Position numbers and translations under genes: made by a program
Part shown: piece after piece, positions 1 through 5,823 of the stretch
Layout of the letters: the number at the start of each line of letters is the position of its first letter
Numbering within the stretch: position 1 is the first letter of the stretch
The notes under the pieces: generated by a model
What the model saw: only the letters and a program-made list of their open reading frames with translations
What the model was told of the DNA's origin: nothing
Database searches by the model: none
Origin: Gammaproteobacteria bacterium
Lineage (GTDB): Bacteria > Pseudomonadota > Gammaproteobacteria > Pseudomonadales > Azotimanducaceae
Assembly: GCA_003476445.1 (NCBI GenBank)
Contig: DMUF01000251.1
Span: 7,270 to 13,725 of the forward strand
Length of the DNA stretch: 6,456 bases
Direction of reading: 5' to 3'

Positions 1-39
1 CGACGCATCGATTTCGCGCTGCGTTCGATTTGAAACGCG

Positions 40-1842
40 TCAGCGCTCGGCGGCGGGTGCTACGCGCAGGACTTCGGCAAGCGTCGTCATACCGGCAGCG
101 ACCTTGAGCGCACCTGCGATCCGCAGCGTGCGCATGCCCGCACGCACGCCTTCCCGACGCAGCGCGGACGTGTCCGTTTCGGCGCTGACATGGCCGCGCA
201 CGGCTTCCGTGAGCGGCAGCAGCTCGTACAGCCCGACGCGGCCGAGATAACCGGTATCGCGACATTCAAGGCAGCCGCGCGGTGCCGCAACGTGTGCCGG
301 CGCACGCAGCGGCCAGGGCGCCACCAGCTGCTCCCAGTCGTCGGTGGAGAGCGGCTCGTTTTCCTTGCAATGCGGGCACAGGGTGCGCACCAGACGCTGC
401 GCCATGATGCCGAGCACCGTGGCCCGGATCAGGTACGGCGCCACGCCGAGATCAAGCAGTCGGGTGATGGCGCTCGGGGCGTCGTTGGTGTGCAGCGTCG
501 AGATAACAAGGTGCCCGGTAAGCGCCGCCTGAATCGCCATCTCCGCCGTTTCAAGATCGCGGATTTCGCCGACCATGATGATGTCGGGGTCCTGTCTGAG
601 CAGCGCGCGCACGCCCGCGGCAAAGCCGAGCTCGATACCGGGCTGAACCTGCATCTGATTGAACGCGGGCTCCACCATTTCAATGGGGTCTTCGATCGTG
701 CAGACGTTGACCAGCGGCGTGGCGAGCTGGCGCAGCGTGGAGTACAGGGTCGTCGTCTTGCCGGAGCCCGTCGGGCCGGTCACCAGCACGATGCCGCTCG
801 GCTGCTGCACCATCGTCTGCCAGCGCGTGAAGTCCTGACCGACCAGACCCAGGTCGGCAAATGACCGCAGCAGCACCTCCGGATCGAAAATGCGCGCCAC
901 GAGCTTTTCGCCAAAGGCCGTCGGCAGCGTCGAGAGCCGCAGCTCCACCTCTGCCCCGTCGGGGCTGCGCGTCTTGAGCCGCCCATCCTGCGGACGGCGT
1001 TTCTCCGCGACATCCATGCGGCCAAGCACCTTGAGCCGACTGGTCACGGCGCCGTGCACGGCTGCAGGCAATTCGTAAACCGTGTGCAGCACACCGTCGA
1101 TACGAAAGCGGACCACGCCCTGCTCCCGACGCGGCTCCAGATGGATATCGCTGGCACGTTGATCAAACGCGTACTGCAGCAGCCAGTCGACGATGTTGAC
1201 CACATGCGCATCGTTGGCATCCGGCGACTTGAGCTGACCCAGCTCGAGCAGCTGCTCCAGGTTACCAAGCCCCGCGAGCGAGCGACCGGCGTCCTGCGCC
1301 TTCGCCACCGCCCGGGCCATGGTGTAGAACTCAAGCGTATAACGCGCGATGTCGAGCGGATTGGCGACCACGCGTCGCAGACGTCGACCGCGGAGGGTTT
1401 GCAGGAGCAACCCTTCCCATTCCACCGCACCGGGATCGGCGCTGGCCACGGTGACCGTATCAGCGGCCACCTCGAGCGCGAGAATGCGATGGCGCTCCGC
1501 GAACGCGTAGGACATCACACCGGTGACCGCCTGCACGTTTACCCGCAGCGGGTCGATAGACACGCAGGTCTGACCGTGACTTGCGGCGAGCCACTCCGTC
1601 AGTGCATCGAGATCGAGTCGACGCCCAGGGTGACGCGGATCATCGAGGCCCCGCGCAGCGATCGGCTCAAGCGGATGCTCCCCCGATCTGCGCAATCCGG
1701 ACAGAAGGACCCGGTCCGCCTCAGCGCGCGGCAGCAAGCCGTCCTGCACCAGACGATCGAGCACGTTGCCAAGCATAAGCGGCTGCGTCTTTTCCGCATC
1801 TGGCTGTCGGACCAACGATTCCGCCACGCCTGCACCCATCAT
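40..1842 (-). CDS. GspE/PulE/PilB-family secretion or type IV pilus assembly ATPase, stand-alone
   Basis: Complete 600-residue hexameric traffic ATPase of the type II secretion/type IV pilus superfamily, expected at the inner face of the cytoplasmic membrane, where ATP hydrolysis drives pilin or pseudopilin assembly. Visible motifs: ASDIHLEP (about 230-237), which opens the N2 domain; Walker A GPTGSGKT (356-363); Asp box TIEDPIE (382-388); Walker B IIMVGEIRD (421-429); His box STLHTND (448-454); and the tetracysteine zinc site CPHC (489-492) with CLEC (524-527). The zinc site marks the assembly (GspE/PilB) branch rather than the retraction ATPase PilT. Residues 22-100 look like a weakly conserved MshEN/T2SSE N-terminal domain. 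Two ATGs open the frame (1842 and 1839) with no good Shine-Dalgarno sequence, and an in-frame stop lies five codons upstream of the first. Met23, just before LGNVL, is an alternative start. The gene diverges from argA, and no secretion or pilin gene is nearby, so gspE, pilB and an orphan paralogue cannot be told apart. Family certain; system unknown. Confidence 0.95.
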   Translation of the reverse strand: MMGAGVAESLVRQPDAEKTQPLMLGNVLDRLVQDGLLPRAEADRVLLSGLRRSGEHPLEPIAARGLDDPRHPGRRLDLDALTEWLAASHGQTCVSIDPLRVNVQAVTGVMSYAFAERHRILALEVAADTVTVASADPGAVEWEGLLLQTLRGRRLRRVVANPLDIARYTLEFYTMARAVAKAQDAGRSLAGLGNLEQLLELGQLKSPDANDAHVVNIVDWLLQYAFDQRASDIHLEPRREQGVVRFRIDGVLHTVYELPAAVHGAVTSRLKVLGRMDVAEKRRPQDGRLKTRSPDGAEVELRLSTLPTAFGEKLVARIFDPEVLLRSFADLGLVGQDFTRWQTMVQQPSGIVLVTGPTGSGKTTTLYSTLRQLATPLVNVCTIEDPIEMVEPAFNQMQVQPGIELGFAAGVRALLRQDPDIIMVGEIRDLETAEMAIQAALTGHLVISTLHTNDAPSAITRLLDLGVAPYLIRATVLGIMAQRLVRTLCPHCKENEPLSTDDWEQLVAPWPLRAPAHVAAPRGCLECRDTGYLGRVGLYELLPLTEAVRGHVSAETDTSALRREGVRAGMRTLRIAGALKVAAGMTTLAEVLRVAPAAER

Positions 1843-1894
1843 CGCGTCGCGTTGCAGTTAACGTCACGACCCTGGCCTTTGCAACGCGAGGTAG

Positions 1895-1922
1895 CTGGAA
1901 ACCGCGAACGCGGTCGCATAAT
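1895..1922 (+). promoter_or_regulatory. Candidate upstream promoter for the argA operon
   Basis: CATAAT (1917-1922) matches five of six positions of the sigma-70 -10 consensus. A poor -35-like CTGGAA (1895-1900) sits 16 bp upstream. If used, the untranslated leader would be about 50 nt. The spacer contains the 14-bp palindrome, which is a common place for a repressor site. Prediction by eye only; the -35 match is three of six. Confidence 0.25.
1901..1914. promoter_or_regulatory. Perfect 14-bp palindrome, possible operator
   Basis: The sequence ACCGCG-AA-CGCGGT is a perfect inverted repeat with 6-bp arms and a 2-bp centre. It lies between a weak -35-like CTGGAA (1895-1900) and a -10-like CATAAT (1917-1922), and upstream of the alternative -10 at 1942-1947. 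A regulator bound here could block or activate argA-operon transcription, or affect the divergent ATPase gene. It does not resemble the AT-rich Arg box of E. coli, so I do not assign it to ArgR. A GC-rich palindrome of this length could arise by chance. Confidence 0.3.
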
Positions 1923-1941
1923 CCTCGAGCCAGTGCTGGTG

Positions 1942-1947
1942 TAGAAT
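1942..1947 (+). promoter_or_regulatory. Candidate -10 box TAGAAT for the argA operon
   Basis: TAGAAT matches five of six positions of the sigma-70 -10 consensus and would start transcription near 1954, about 25 nt before the argA start codon and upstream of its ribosome-binding site. The -35 position at 17-bp spacing (TAATCC, 1919-1924) is poor, so activity might need an activator. Its TAG is also the nearest in-frame stop upstream of argA, so translation must start downstream of it. Confidence 0.35.
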
Positions 1948-1965
1948 CACCGCCGCACCGAGCTC

Positions 1966-1970
1966 AGGGA
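1966..1970 (+). promoter_or_regulatory. Ribosome-binding site supporting the GTG start of argA
   Basis: AGGGA lies 7 nt upstream of GTG 1978. No ATG occurs in frame between the upstream TAG (1942-1944) and the point where ArgA homology begins, so this site decides the GTG start. Confidence 0.7.
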
Positions 1971-1977
1971 CAACCCC

Positions 1978-3291
1978 GTGGAGACCAGCGGTTACGCCAA
2001 GTGGTTTCGGGCCTCAACGCCCTACATCAGCGCCCACCGCAACCGGACCTTCGTGGTCCTGCTCGGTGGCGACGCCATTGCGCACGCCAATCTGGCGAAC
2101 ATCATTCATGACCTTGCGCTGCTGCACGTCCTCGGCGTGCGGCTGGTACTGGTGCACGGTGCGCGGCCACAGATCGATGCGGCGCTGCCTGACAGCCGCT
2201 TTCACGGTCATCGTCGCATCACCGATCGTGAAAGCCTCGGTCGCGTGCTCGGCATCTACGGGGAAGTGCGGGCAACACTCGAGGCGCTTTTTTCCACCGG
2301 CTTGCCTACGAGCCCGCTGCGCAATGCCGATATTGCCACCCTGACCGGCAACTTCATCGTGGCGCGTCCCATCGGCGTGCTCGATGGCGTAGACCATCTG
2401 TTCACGGGCCACGTGCGTCGGATCCATCTGCAACGTCTGCGTGCGGCGCTCGATGCCCGCGCTCTGGTCCTGCTCTCCCCGGTGGGCTATTCGCCTTCAG
2501 GTCAGGCGTTCAATCTCGCCTCCGAGGAGCTGGCGGCGGATATCGCGCTCGCGCTTGAAGCAGACAAGCTGATCGCCTTCGACGCCGAGGGCTATATCCA
2601 CGATCGGGCGGGCGCTCCACGCACTCACGTCACGCCGACCGAGCTCGCCGAGCTGGTTGCGCATGCGGCGCCGGACGCCAAGAGTTCGGCGCCCCTGCGT
2701 GCACTGCTGCGGGCGAGCGCAGCGGTGCCTCGATGTCACCTGATCAGCTACACGGATGACGGCGCGCTAATCGAGGAGCTCTTCACCGCCCAGGGCCACG
2801 GCACCCAGGTGAGCACCGAGAGCGGCAGCCTGGTTCGCGCTGCACGCGCCGATGACCTTGGCGGTATCGTCGAGGTCATCCGCCCGCTCGAGGAAGCCGG
2901 CGTTCTGGTCAGGCGCGACCGCGATCGTCTGGAGGAAGAGCTGGATCGTTTTTTTGTCGCCGAACTCGATGGCATCGTCGTCGGCTGCTGTGCTCTTTAT
3001 CCGTACGGCGAGAGCGCAGAGCTCGGCTGCGTGGCCGTCCATGCCGCGTACCGTCACAGCGACACACGGCCTGGCATCGGGGCACGACTTCTCGCCGCAG
3101 CGGAGGCGAGCGCCCGCGCCGCCGGTATCCGACAACTCTTCGTGCTCACCACGCAAACCCGCGACTGGTTCATCGAGCACGGTTTTCGCGATGCGCCACT
3201 CACAGCGCTACCGGCACCGAAACAGGCGCTGTACAACTTTCAACGTAATTCCCAGGTCATGATCAAGCAACTGGAAGAGACCCATGTCTGA
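1978..3291 (+). CDS. argA: N-acetylglutamate synthase ArgA (amino-acid N-acetyltransferase)
   Basis: Transfers acetyl from acetyl-CoA to L-glutamate, giving N-acetylglutamate, the first step of arginine biosynthesis in the cytoplasm. The 437-residue length is close to the 443 of E. coli ArgA, and the two align from WFR (9-11) onward. Residues about 24-265 form the amino-acid-kinase-like domain (LLGGDAIAH 28-36; HGARPQIDA 60-68; TGNFIVARP 123-131; FNLASEELA 178-186), which in this family binds arginine for feedback inhibition. The stretch RCHLISYTDDGAL (252-264) leads into the C-terminal GNAT domain (about 285-437), with IRPLEEAGVLVRR (301-313), CVAVHAAYR (351-359), an acetyl-CoA loop around RPGIG (364-368) and LFVLTTQTRDWF (387-398). 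Compared from memory with E. coli, the loop before GIG seems about two residues longer. It starts at GTG with a good ribosome-binding site. Its last 8 nt overlap ilvD, so it appears to head the operon. The family predicts feedback control by arginine; the sequence cannot show it. Confidence 0.96.
   Translation: METSGYAKWFRASTPYISAHRNRTFVVLLGGDAIAHANLANIIHDLALLHVLGVRLVLVHGARPQIDAALPDSRFHGHRRITDRESLGRVLGIYGEVRATLEALFSTGLPTSPLRNADIATLTGNFIVARPIGVLDGVDHLFTGHVRRIHLQRLRAALDARALVLLSPVGYSPSGQAFNLASEELAADIALALEADKLIAFDAEGYIHDRAGAPRTHVTPTELAELVAHAAPDAKSSAPLRALLRASAAVPRCHLISYTDDGALIEELFTAQGHGTQVSTESGSLVRAARADDLGGIVEVIRPLEEAGVLVRRDRDRLEEELDRFFVAELDGIVVGCCALYPYGESAELGCVAVHAAYRHSDTRPGIGARLLAAAEASARAAGIRQLFVLTTQTRDWFIEHGFRDAPLTALPAPKQALYNFQRNSQVMIKQLEETHV
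3273..3279 (+). promoter_or_regulatory. Ribosome-binding site of ilvD inside the end of argA
   Basis: GGAAGAG ends 4 nt before the ilvD ATG at 3284 and lies wholly within the argA coding sequence. It supports that ATG as the start and allows both independent initiation and re-initiation by ribosomes finishing argA. Confidence 0.6.
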
Positions 3292-4960
3292 CAAACGAAC
3301 CTTTTCATCACTCGTCGTTGACGGCGTTCAGAATGCGCCGGCGCGCGCCATGCTCTATCCCACCGGCTTCCGGCGCGAGGATTTCGCCAAGCCGCAGATC
3401 GGGATCGCGTCCACCTGGAGCATGGTCACACCCTGCAACATGCACATCAACGCACTCGCGGAAGCGGCGGCGATGGGGGCTGATGAGTCCGGTGGCAAGA
3501 GCGTGTTGTTCAATACCATCACGGTCTCCGACGGCATTTCCATGGGTACGCCAGGAATGCGCTACTCGCTGGTCTCGCGCGAGGTGATCGCGGACTCAAT
3601 TGAAACCGTGGTCGGCGCCCAGGGCTTCGATGGCTTTGTCGCGATCGGCGGCTGTGACAAGAACATGCCCGCGTGCGCTATGGCGATGGCACGCCTTAAC
3701 CGCCCCAGCGTGTTCGTCTATGGCGGCACCATTCAGCCCGGTCGCGAGCGCCGCGACATCATCTCCGTATTCGAGGCGGTCGGAGGCTTCGCTGCCGGAC
3801 GCATCTCGGCGCAGCAGCTCGAGGAAGTGGAAGCGACGGCGATCCCCGGGCCGGGCTCCTGCGGCGGCATGTACACCGCCAATACCATGGCGAGCGCAAT
3901 CGAGGCGCTCGGACTGTCGCTGCCGAACAGCAGCGCGCAGGAAGCGGTATCGGAACAAAAGCGCACGGACAGCTATAACGCTGGCGCCGCCGTCTTCAAC
4001 CTGATTGCACGCGGTATCCGCCCGAGCGACATCCTGTGCCGGGAGGCGTTCGAGAACGCCATCACCACCGTGATCGCGCTGGAGGGGTCCACCAACGCGG
4101 TGCTGCACCTGCTTGCGATTGCTCACTCGGCAGGCATTCCGCTCACCCTGGACGACTTCAGCAGGATCGGTGCACGTGTGCCCGTTCTCGCGGACATGCG
4201 TCCCGCCGGGCAGTACGCCATGAGCGAGCTCATTGCGATCGGTGGCATTCAGCCGCTTATGAAGACGCTGCTCGATGCGGGGCTGCTGCACGGCGACTGT
4301 CTCACCGTCACCGGCAAGACCCTCGCCGAGAATCTGCGGGATGTCGCGCCGTACCCCGAGAGCCAACGCATCATTCGACCGCTGTCGAACCCCATCAAGA
4401 AGGACTCGCACCTGGTGGTGCTCTACGGCAACCTCGCGCCGACCGGCGCGGTCGCCAAGATCACCGGGCACGAAGGTCTGCGTTTCGAGGGCACGGCGCG
4501 CTGCTTCCATGGTGAAGAAGCTGCCATGACCGCGATCATGGACGGGCGTATTCAGAAGGGTGATGTGGTCGTCGTGCGCTACGAGGGTCCGCGCGGGGGT
4601 CCGGGCATGCGCGAAATGTTATCCCCCACCAGCGCCATCAATGGGCGTGGGCTGTCCAACGACGTGGCGCTGATCACGGACGGCCGTTTCAGCGGCGGCT
4701 CCCGAGGCTTCGTAATCGGTCATGTCACACCCGAAGCCTTCGAGGGTGGTCCGATTGCTCTGATCGAAGACGGCGACCGCATTCTGGTGGACGCGGATCA
4801 GCGCGAAGTCAGTCTGCTCGTGAGCGCAGAGGTCCTCGCCGAGCGGCGAGCGCGCTGGCAGCAGCCCGCGCCGTACGCCACGAGCGGCACACTTGCCAAA
4901 TACGCGCGCCTGGTGAGCTCGGCCAGCGAGGGCGCCGTTACAGACAAGTACCTCGGATGA
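3284..4960 (+). CDS. ilvD: Dihydroxy-acid dehydratase IlvD, short (~560-residue) form
   Basis: Dehydrates 2,3-dihydroxyisovalerate and 2,3-dihydroxy-3-methylvalerate to the 2-keto acids that precede valine, leucine, pantothenate and isoleucine. The 558 residues include the iron-sulfur ligand cysteines Cys51 (TPCN), Cys124 (GGCDKNMPAC, family signature 1) and Cys193 (GPGSCGGMYTANTM). Lys125 is the lysine that is carbamylated to hold Mg2+ in studied homologues, Asp83 lies in SDGIS, and signature 2 is ALITDGRFSGGSRG (462-475), which carries the catalytic-loop serine. GSCGGMYTANTM favours true IlvD over the sugar-acid dehydratases of the same superfamily. The length matches the short bacterial/plant type, which in characterised cases binds [2Fe-2S], rather than the ~616-residue [4Fe-4S] enzyme of E. 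coli; cluster type here is inferred. The ATG is fixed by the GGAAGAG site and by homology starting near TFSSLVVDGV. It overlaps argA by 8 nt and the next gene by 4 nt. No other ilv gene is present in the window. Confidence 0.97.
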   Translation: MSDKRTFSSLVVDGVQNAPARAMLYPTGFRREDFAKPQIGIASTWSMVTPCNMHINALAEAAAMGADESGGKSVLFNTITVSDGISMGTPGMRYSLVSREVIADSIETVVGAQGFDGFVAIGGCDKNMPACAMAMARLNRPSVFVYGGTIQPGRERRDIISVFEAVGGFAAGRISAQQLEEVEATAIPGPGSCGGMYTANTMASAIEALGLSLPNSSAQEAVSEQKRTDSYNAGAAVFNLIARGIRPSDILCREAFENAITTVIALEGSTNAVLHLLAIAHSAGIPLTLDDFSRIGARVPVLADMRPAGQYAMSELIAIGGIQPLMKTLLDAGLLHGDCLTVTGKTLAENLRDVAPYPESQRIIRPLSNPIKKDSHLVVLYGNLAPTGAVAKITGHEGLRFEGTARCFHGEEAAMTAIMDGRIQKGDVVVVRYEGPRGGPGMREMLSPTSAINGRGLSNDVALITDGRFSGGSRGFVIGHVTPEAFEGGPIALIEDGDRILVDADQREVSLLVSAEVLAERRARWQQPAPYATSGTLAKYARLVSSASEGAVTDKYLG

Positions 4961-5823
4961 TGGACATTCGCCGCACCACGCTTGCGGAACCAGCGCCCCC
5001 GCCCGCTGCAGGCAGCCTCACGCTCGCCTTGCCGGACGCCGAGCGCGAAGTCCGTAACGCGGTGCTGCGGAAGGTGCTTCTGGTCACCGTCGGCGCGATG
5101 ATTGCGTCGGTCACCTCCACCGTGTTGCTGCGGGTATTCTTTGGCCCGGTGCTGGATGGCGTCGTTCCGAGCCTTACGGTTGCGGCACTGGTACCCGGTC
5201 TGATCGCGCCCATCGGAAGCTGGCGGCTGCTCGCTCTGACCGAGCGGCTGCGGATCGCGAACGAGCATCTGCGGATCCTCTCCGAGACCGATCCGCTCAC
5301 CAGCACGCTCAACCGGCGGCGCTTTCTCGAGGTTGCCACCCAGCATCTCGATCTCGCCTCACGGCACTGCTATCCCACCAGCTTTCTGCTCATCGACTTC
5401 GACCACTTCAAGCAGATCAACGATCGCTTCGGACATCTCGTCGGAGACCAGGTGCTCGTGGATTCGACCGCGCTGATCCGTCGCGTGTGTCGACGCACGG
5501 ACGCGCTCGCCCGCTTCGGCGGCGAGGAGTTCATCCTGCTGCTGCCGCACACGGCGCGTGATGGCGCGCTGATCGTCGCGGAGCGCCTGCGGCAGGAGCT
5601 GCGAGGACTGCGGTTCCGCGCACCCGGACGCTCTTCGGGGGGCGAGTTTCTCGACCTAACCGTCACCATCAGCGTCGGCGGCGCCACCAGCGAGGGCAGT
5701 GACACACCCATCGACACGCTCATTTCCCACGCTGACGCGCTGCTCTACGCCGCGAAGGACGCGGGTCGCGACCGTTGCCTGATCGAAGTCATACCCGAGC
5801 AGCCGGAACCGACGCATGCATGA
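4957..5823 (+). CDS. Membrane-anchored GGDEF diguanylate cyclase
   Basis: Predicted to condense two GTP into cyclic di-GMP, the second messenger for biofilm formation, motility and secretion. The 288 residues comprise a short N-terminal tail (1-37), two hydrophobic helices (about 38-60 and 70-93) joined by a loop of only about ten residues, a helical linker (94-110, LTERLRIANEHLRILSE) and a GGDEF domain (111-280). The domain opens with TDPLTSTLNRRRF (111-123). The metal/GTP-binding stretch is LIDFDHFKQINDRFGH (145-160), with Asp147, Asn155 and Asp156. The active site is GGEEF (188-192). An RxxD inhibitory site (Arg179-Asp182) lies at the spacing seen in PleD, so product inhibition is likely. 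No PAS, GAF, REC or other known sensor domain fits in the N-terminal part; the membrane hairpin is the only candidate input. The ATG shares ATGA with the ilvD stop, and a second ATG follows at 4960. No Shine-Dalgarno sequence is visible, so translation probably depends on ribosomes finishing ilvD. Activity prediction is strong; the signal sensed is unknown. Confidence 0.93.
   Translation: MMDIRRTTLAEPAPPPAAGSLTLALPDAEREVRNAVLRKVLLVTVGAMIASVTSTVLLRVFFGPVLDGVVPSLTVAALVPGLIAPIGSWRLLALTERLRIANEHLRILSETDPLTSTLNRRRFLEVATQHLDLASRHCYPTSFLLIDFDHFKQINDRFGHLVGDQVLVDSTALIRRVCRRTDALARFGGEEFILLLPHTARDGALIVAERLRQELRGLRFRAPGRSSGGEFLDLTVTISVGGATSEGSDTPIDTLISHADALLYAAKDAGRDRCLIEVIPEQPEPTHA

Larger units (their letters stand above)
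1843..1977. promoter_or_regulatory. Divergent intergenic region between the ATPase gene and argA
   Basis: These 135 bp separate the start codons of two diverging genes and should hold both promoters. The plus-strand signals (boxes, palindrome, ribosome-binding site) are listed separately. On the minus strand, towards the ATPase, the best pair I can find is TTGCAA followed 17 bp later by TTAACT, about 16 nt before the ATG. It matches the -10 consensus poorly, so that promoter is not located with confidence. No riboswitch-like fold, attenuator peptide or terminator hairpin with a U-tract is apparent. Confidence 0.55.

Noticed and set aside
1..39. Possible start of a further minus-strand gene (ATG at 8 to 6) after the ATPase stop
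   Set aside because: Only two codons would be visible, with no convincing ribosome-binding site. No terminator hairpin is visible in these bases either, so what follows the ATPase is open.
190..864. Plus-strand open frame (224 codons) opposite the C-terminal half of the ATPase
   Set aside because: It lies across the Walker, Asp and His box coding region of a certain gene and shows no family features.
1054..1944. Long plus-strand open frame (296 codons) antisense to the ATPase and reaching into the argA promoter region
   Set aside because: It overlies a certain gene, is rich in Arg, His and Gln with no recognisable motif, and is the usual antisense shadow in G+C-rich DNA.
1843..1977. ArgR operator upstream of argA
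   Set aside because: I looked for the AT-rich E. coli Arg box and a Pseudomonas-like TGTCGC half-site and found no convincing match on either strand.
3596..4510. Long minus-strand open frame (304 codons) inside ilvD
   Set aside because: Antisense to conserved ilvD coding sequence, no domain or hydrophobic pattern, and composition typical of a shadow frame.
5820..5822. Second ATG at the cyclase/GMC junction as an alternative GMC start
   Set aside because: It is out of frame with the FAD-binding motif; ATG 5816 gives the family-matching protein.
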